A DNA stretch of 13,942 nt from Ichthyophonus hoferi (Eukaryota > Opisthokonta > Ichthyosporea > Ichthyophonida > Ichthyophonidae), in contig NAOQ01000054.1 in the NCBI GenBank assembly GCA_002751075.1, forward strand, positions 186,566 through 200,507, in the 5' to 3' direction. The translations under genes and the position numbers were made by a program. Below the pieces are notes generated by a model. That model was not told where the DNA came from, searched no databases, and was given only the letters and a program-made list of their open reading frames with translations. Positions 9,721 to 13,942 of this stretch are shown one piece after another; position 1 is the first letter of the stretch; each line of letters begins with the position of its first letter.

Positions 9721-9901
9721 GATAATAGATAAATAAGGGATTATCCCAACACATTTTGCTAATTATTTAGCTTATTAGGAGGAAAGAAAAAACCAATCAT
9801 AGAATATTCAGATATAAATAAATAAAGCATCATTCCAACATATAGTGCACATGTTCCATTGCTAATTATTTGAATAGGAAGAAAGAAAAAAGCCAATCAT
9901 T
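9721..9901. repeat. Diverged tandem duplication upstream of GT64 gene, carrying CCAAT
   Basis: Copy A (9721-9801) and copy B (9811-9901) share an AAATAA-rich start, CCCAACA/TCCAACA, GCTAATTATTT, AGGA(G)GAAAGAAAAAA and CCAATCAT in the same order; copy B has a short extra segment (ATAGTGCACATGT). Each copy ends with a CCAATCAT motif, so the duplication doubled a putative CCAAT box. Confidence 0.8.
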
Positions 9902-10083
9902 AGTTAAGGTAGGTAATTAACCAATGAGTTAATAATATAAAATATGTATTTGACCAATAGGAAAATTAGCATTAATTAAAGCTGATTTTTTTAACAAAAA
10001 TACCCATCTACTCCTACCATCCCACCTGTGCCCCACCTGTGCTACAGTAAACCTATCCCAAACGAATCTACCCCTTTCCCAAT
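9793..10083 (+). promoter_or_regulatory. Putative GT64 promoter: five CCAAT boxes and paired CACCTGTG
   Basis: CCAAT occurs on the + strand at 9793-9797, 9893-9897, 9921-9925, 9954-9958 and 10079-10083, all within 450 bases of the GT64 start codon. CCAAT boxes are the known target of the NF-Y complex in eukaryotes. Between them CACCTG (an E-box of the CANNTG type) is repeated at 10023-10028 and 10034-10039, eleven bases apart, about one helical turn. The clustering supports a promoter; the binding factors are inferred. Confidence 0.45.
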
Positions 10084-10242
10084 AAACAAATATTATATGA
10101 CTATTATTATTATGTTTTGGAAAATAATATACTAATATAGTTCTTACGTTTCTTATCATCTACCACAACTCTACAACCATCTATGCCTATGGTTCCGTAA
10201 TTATAGAAATAGCCATAGCAATAATCATAACAACCTATCACT

Positions 10243-13038
10243 ATGTTTATATTTGCCAAAAGCCGTCGGCTCAGCACGGTTATAGGACTGGTTGCTATCG
10301 TGCTATTGTCTCTAATACTATGGCAACAATTCGACTTAACTGTATCAACTAAAACCATTGACCCTACCAACACCCCTTATTATATGAACTACTCAAAGAG
10401 TAAGTCGTTAAATCTCACGCTGAACATAACTGTGAATGATTCCTCGGCTCAATATTATTTAAAAACAAACCTTTCATCACCTCTAGAGGAGAAGGTAAAA
10501 GTTATGTACACCATTGCGTTTGAAGATGAAGACACAGAGAAAGACCTAATAGAGTTAAACAAGGAAGATCAAGAAATAATTGAAGGCACAGAGAAAGATC
10601 TAATAGAGATAAACACTCTTTCAGGAGAAAATACAAATAACACAAGCATGTCCCATGAGACGGATATTAGTATAGGCAAAGTACAAGAAGAGAATGATCA
10701 GGATAAGGGGGAGGAGGCTAGTGAGGTAGATAAAGGAGAAGGAGTGAGGATAAGGAGAGATGGTAATAAGGCAAAGGGGGTCAAGATTTCACCTAAGGCT
10801 AACGTTACTGTAGTGTTGCTAGGTTATTATACAGAGAGAGTGGCTAATTTAAAGAGAGCAGTAGAGTTGTATAGGGTAGCACCAATAGTTGCTAAGGTGG
10901 TTTTGATATGGAATGGGGGGAGGAATGTGACCTTTGAGTGGCCTCCGGTTAGTAAAGGTAGGTGATATGTGGGAGGGTATTGCATATATATATGTAATAA
11001 TCTATGTTATATATATATATACATGCATACATACATACATAGTATTACGCATACTATTATACATACTATCATACCCATGCAGAAAAGACATTTAATTGTA
11101 TGTTTTTTCTTTTTCTATTGAAAATTCATGTTTCTGTCTTTCCACTTGCTCTGTTTTACCTAAATATGAATAAGACAGTGTTCAATTCGTACTATATGTA
11201 TCTATATATAAAAATACTTGTATATATGCACCCATTATTTAGTAAGACCAGTCTAAATCATTCAACTGATCCTTTAAAAATTACACAACCAATAGGATTC
11301 CAGGCCCCCGTTGACATTATTTACATGTCTAAAAACTCCCTATGTAATCGTTATAATCCTTTACTTGTACAGTCAACCACGGAGGCTGTTGTGTTTGTAG
11401 ATGATGACGTAATCTTGCCCAATGATTTAATAACATGTCTCTATCATAAATGGATACAAAATCCACGTATGCTTTTATCTAGTACCAAGCCTAGAAGGTG
11501 ACTATTATACTATACTGTAGTGTAATGTAGTATAGCGTATTGTATTGTATTGCACGTGCCGCAGTGTAGTGTAATGTAGTATAGCGTATTGTATTGTATT
11601 GCACGTGCCGCAGTGTAGTGTAAGCCTACGTTAGAAGTAATATTATGTTCCTATAAGAGATGGTTAGAGACTCCGTGTATTCCTATATCTAGTACTAAAC
11701 CTAGAGGGTGATTATATTGTACTGTATTGTACTGCATTGTATTGTATGATATTATACTCTATTACATTATATTGTATTCCATTATGTTCTATTGTATTCT
11801 ATTATATTCTATTATACTATATAGGGAATAGTTTGAGACAGCCTATAGATATATTCGGTACTAGCCCTAAACTGAAATTATTATATTGTATTACAGTGTA
11901 GTGTATTGTATTGTTCGGTGTTGTATTCTATTATACTTTGTTGCAGTTGGGTTTATTGTATATAAAATTCTTTGCTTTGTCATCCATACATTCTAATACA
12001 TTTCCTTCATATATTCACACGCATATACATACATACAGTTATAATTTTGCAGAAAATAAATACATTTTTTTCCCACCCGAGGACAGCTTTAATATTGTGA
12101 TGCCTGGACATGGTATAATAATGCATAGAGACTATCTTAGTTTGTACTATCAGGTAATACACACCTTGTATGTTGATATATAATATATATTATATGATAT
12201 TTGGTATGTCGTATGTGCATAAATGTGTCCTACTATGTCTACCGAGGTCGTATAAACTGATTAATATATAATAGATTATATATCTCGCTATATATATATA
12301 CCAATATGTGTATTTATCTGTAGTTGGCAGCTTTCCTTAACAAGAATTAAATATGTGATGGAAAATTATTAATGCAATTTGTATTCTACCTACCAATAAT
12401 GTATTCATTCATAGGCACATGTCTATTATAATATATAGCAATATGGTTTTTAACCATCCAACCACTTGCAGGATTTAGAATTAAGATCATATGTTGATAG
12501 ACAAGAAGGACATTGTGATGATGTTGCGATCAGTATGATGGTTGCCAGGACAACCGGTCTATCTCCTCGTTCATTGAAAGCCAAACTTATGATCTCCAAG
12601 GCAACCAAGAAATTAGGAAAGCAACTGAAAGAGTCTAGGAGTGTAGGGTTGGACCACCAATTGAATAGAGGTCGGCTAAGATCACAGTGCTGTAGGTAGG
12701 TAGAGAATAGGGCTGTGTTGTATTGTGGGGTGTAGGTTATGGCGGGGTGGAGTTGGTAAGGTATTGTATCGTTTTGTGTTGGGTTTTATTAAATTATACT
12801 ATATTATACTATATATAGTAGGGAAGAGATATAGAGACAAGGTTTGAGATAATGAAGAACGTGTCAGTCTATGGACTAATACTACTGTTGCCATATTGTC
12901 TTTTTGTGTTCCTATTAATCCATACATACATACAGATGGATTGCTAACCACTTTGGCTTCAATACCACGAACCCTCTCCCCGTGGGTAAGATGGAGCATA
13001 ACTGTAAGTATGGAGACAAGAAAAAAAGGAAGGACTAG
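10243..13038 (+). CDS. GT64 (exostosin C-terminal / EXTL2-like) glycosyltransferase, five exons, complete
   Basis: A type II membrane glycosyltransferase of family GT64, expected in the Golgi; the family transfers sugars such as GlcNAc, GalNAc or mannose with retention of configuration. Exons are 10243-10957, 11296-11497, 12039-12153, 12472-12695 and 12936-13038; phases agree and give 452 residues. An in-frame TAA at 10228 and an A at -3 support the start. Residues 1-9 are cytosolic and basic (KSRR), 12-28 form the anchor, and about 30-183 form an acidic stem with several N-glycosylation sequons. The catalytic domain starts at NVTVVLLGYYTERVANL (187). It continues with VVLIWNGG, the NSLCNRY motif, TTEAVVFVDDDVILPNDL (DDD at 274-276, nucleotide-sugar/metal binding), IVMPGHGIIMHRDYL, GHCDDVAISMMVA (conserved CDD at 359-361) and SQCCRWIANHFG. 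The end is lysine-rich (KKKRKD). Phase excludes the nicer AG at 12052 unless exon 2 stopped at 11481, which would lose the conserved PR. The family is secure; the donor/acceptor substrates cannot be told. Confidence 0.9.
10531..10614 (+). repeat. In-frame duplication in the GT64 stem (period 54 bases)
   Basis: GACACAGAGAAAGACCTAAT at 10531 recurs as GGCACAGAGAAAGATCTAAT at 10585, encoding DTEKDLIELN (98-106 region) and GTEKDLIEIN (115-124 region). The 54-base period equals 18 residues, so the frame is kept. The repeat lengthens the acidic stem between the membrane anchor and the catalytic domain and is not in the conserved fold. Confidence 0.85.
10958..11295 (+). other. GT64 intron 1
   Basis: The donor is G|GTAGGT and the acceptor CCAATAG, which join Lys238 to FQAPVDIIYMSKNSL through a split glycine codon. 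The intron begins with TATA and TACA runs and carries the recurrent 17-base word at 11051-11067. No gene is seen in it. Confidence 0.7.
11516..11623. repeat. 49-base perfect tandem repeat, 2.2 copies
   Basis: Units 11516-11564 and 11565-11613 are identical by eye, with ten further matching bases to 11623. Each unit combines TGTAGTGTAATGTAG, GCGTATTGTATTGTATTG and the GC-rich end CACGTGCCGCAG, which includes the palindrome CACGTG. Perfect identity indicates a recent duplication, in contrast with the diverged repeats next to it. Confidence 0.9.
11646..11712 (+). repeat. Echo 1 of GT64 exon 2 end plus donor
   Basis: This stretch parallels 11436-11502, the last part of exon 2 with its donor. ATCTAGTACTAAACCTAGAG followed by GGTGATTAT corresponds to ATCTAGTACCAAGCCTAGAA and GGTGACTAT. 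Read in the same frame it gives YKRWLETPCIPISSTKPRG against YHKWIQNPRMLLSSTKPRR in the exon. It lacks the DDD part and any good acceptor just before it, so it is probably a relic of a tandem duplication. Confidence 0.8.
11817..11885 (+). repeat. Echo 2 of GT64 exon 2 end, more decayed
   Basis: TATAGGGAATAGTTTGAGAC, then TATATTCGGTACTAGCCCTA, parallels TATAAGAGATGGTTAGAGAC and TATATCTAGTACTAAACCTA of echo 1. The frame is lost. It is followed by TTATTATATTGTATTACAGT and GTAGTG, like the sequence after the real donor (ATTATACTATACTGTAGTG), so the duplicated unit included the start of the intron. Confidence 0.65.
12154..12471 (+). other. GT64 intron 3
   Basis: The donor is CAG|GTAATA and the acceptor CCACTTGCAG, both in phase 0. 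Apart from TATA runs at about 12178-12302 there is no repeat or coding signal. Confidence 0.75.
12696..12935 (+). other. GT64 intron 4
   Basis: The donor lies in TGTAG|GTAGGTAGAG, where a second GT four bases on could compete; only the first keeps the frame. The acceptor CATACATACATACAG is again the end of a TACA microsatellite. Retention of the intron would end the protein at once after SQCCR. Confidence 0.75.
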
Positions 13039-13942
13039 AAAGTGTGGAAGAATTCAACAACTACATATGAGACTGCTTTATATAGCAAGCTATGTTATTG
13101 TATATTATTGTAGTCAATTGTATTGAATAATATTGTATTATATTATAGTTATATATGCGACTGATGAATATTAAGTACTAGTTAACCAACACGTATCATG
13201 GTCAGTGTACCATATACATCTTACCCTGTATGTATTTCCATAATTTATACACGAAGAAGTAACATTATTTCATGCGTTCTAAATGGATCTTATAAAAAAA
13301 TTGTCTATCAAACCTACGTAGTAATAATTCAGATTGAGAGTGGTTGCTGTATACAATATTTTTTTAGGTATACAGTTTGATCCAATTCAGTCTCACCGCA
13401 TCACATGTGTTTTGAATGATATAAATTAGCCACTGTGTGGCTGTTACTGGACTTCTAGTGTTGTTTTACACTTATTCAGCCACTTGACACGCGTCGTTGT
13501 CACGGTAACGGCTAGAAATAAAGAAGGGATATTTACCATATATATTGACCGTTTTAATAACTATGTAAAGGTGGATACTAACTAACTTCACGTTTAAATT
13601 CCAACTTACATAAATGTAATTTGATCACGTAAAATATGTTTCTTTAGTACGGTTAGAGATAGTTTGATTCTTCATTTTAACCCATTAATTTTTGAATAGG
13701 TTTATCTGATTAAAATGTTAGTAAACTATGATAATATAGGAGAACAGTCTGTCAATACATGTAAGCTGATTGGACGCAAGGATCATAGATTAACCGTTGA
13801 TCTAATCATATTACCACTTAGATTAAAATCATATTCGATCAACTATGGCTTCGACCAATAAATGAATCTCGCCATAATGATTCAAATCTCAAGAGGTCGA
13901 TTCCAGACCTAACAAGTCTTGTAATCAATTAATACTAGAATC
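13039..13942. other. Downstream region of GT64 gene, no gene recognised
   Basis: The first 150 bases are A/T-rich and probably belong to the 3' UTR. A hairpin AGCCAC-TGT-GTGGCT lies at 13428-13442, and a small CG-containing patch (ACGCGT at 13489-13494, then TCACGGTAACGG) follows it. CCAAT occurs at 13855-13859. The open frames at 13198-13380 and nearby show no protein character. The final part could be the promoter of a gene beyond the window. Confidence 0.4.
13517..13522 (+). terminator. Candidate polyadenylation signal AATAAA
   Basis: The first AATAAA after the GT64 stop codon lies about 480 bases downstream of it. I saw no canonical hexamer closer to the stop, but A/T-rich genomes often use variants, so the link is tentative. 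Confidence 0.3.

Larger units (their letters stand above)
11498..12038 (+). other. GT64 intron 2, built largely from repeats
   Basis: The donor is AG|GTGACT and the acceptor CATACATACAG. In order the intron holds the 49-base tandem repeat, two echoes of the exon 2 edge and TGTATTG/TCTATTATA simple runs, ending in a TACA microsatellite that supplies the acceptor. Almost none of it is unique sequence. Confidence 0.75.

Noticed and set aside
9929-10373. Minus-strand open frames over the GT64 promoter and first codons
   Set aside because: They are antisense to a convincing coding exon and promoter; composition follows from the opposite strand and no domain is seen.
12053-12153. Alternative start of GT64 exon 3 at the TTTTGCAG acceptor
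   Set aside because: It is out of phase with the exon 2 donor at 11498. It would fit only if exon 2 ended at 11481, which removes the STKPR segment matching the conserved PR of the family.
13888-13912. tRNA T-arm-like hairpin AGGTC-GATTCCA-GACCT
   Set aside because: The loop is not the canonical TTCGANN and no acceptor, D or anticodon arms are visible around it.

Overview
The window is nuclear DNA of an AT-rich, intron-rich eukaryote. Both recognisable genes are on the + strand and are cut into small exons by GT-AG introns of about 200-720 bases. The introns are packed with low-complexity sequence (TACA, ACTAT, TTA and TA runs). I cannot place the organism from the sequence. A protist, perhaps a unicellular relative of animals, would fit the gene style, but this is a guess.

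Region by region: (1) 131-4181 holds eight exons of an OST3/OST6 (MAGT1/TUSC3-type) oxidoreductase subunit of the ER oligosaccharyltransferase. It has a thioredoxin-like domain with a CMKC active site followed by at least three membrane segments. The 5' end (signal peptide) lies before the window, and the last membrane segment could not be placed with confidence; candidate terminal exons lie at 4559-5450. (2) 5451-9700 has no gene I can name. It is less repetitive than the introns and holds several short open stretches, mostly found on the - strand, and two isolated splice-site-like exons. (3) 9721-10242 looks like a promoter, with a diverged tandem duplication, five CCAAT boxes and a doubled CACCTGTG motif. 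(4) 10243-13038 is a complete five-exon gene for a GT64 (exostosin/EXTL2-like) glycosyltransferase, 452 residues by my splicing, a type II membrane protein expected in the Golgi. (5) 13039-13942 is non-coding downstream sequence.

The two genes both belong to protein/glycan modification in the secretory pathway (OST3/6 assists N-glycan transfer in the ER; GT64 adds a sugar to glycans, probably in the Golgi), but nothing shows co-regulation.

The most interesting structure lies inside the introns. In both genes an intron contains degraded copies of the edge of the neighbouring exon together with its splice site: two copies of the exon 2/donor edge in GT64 intron 2, and one copy of the acceptor/exon 5 edge in OST3 intron 4. 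This looks like intron growth by tandem duplication across exon-intron borders. All exon borders and family calls were read by eye from translated motifs; no database search was possible.
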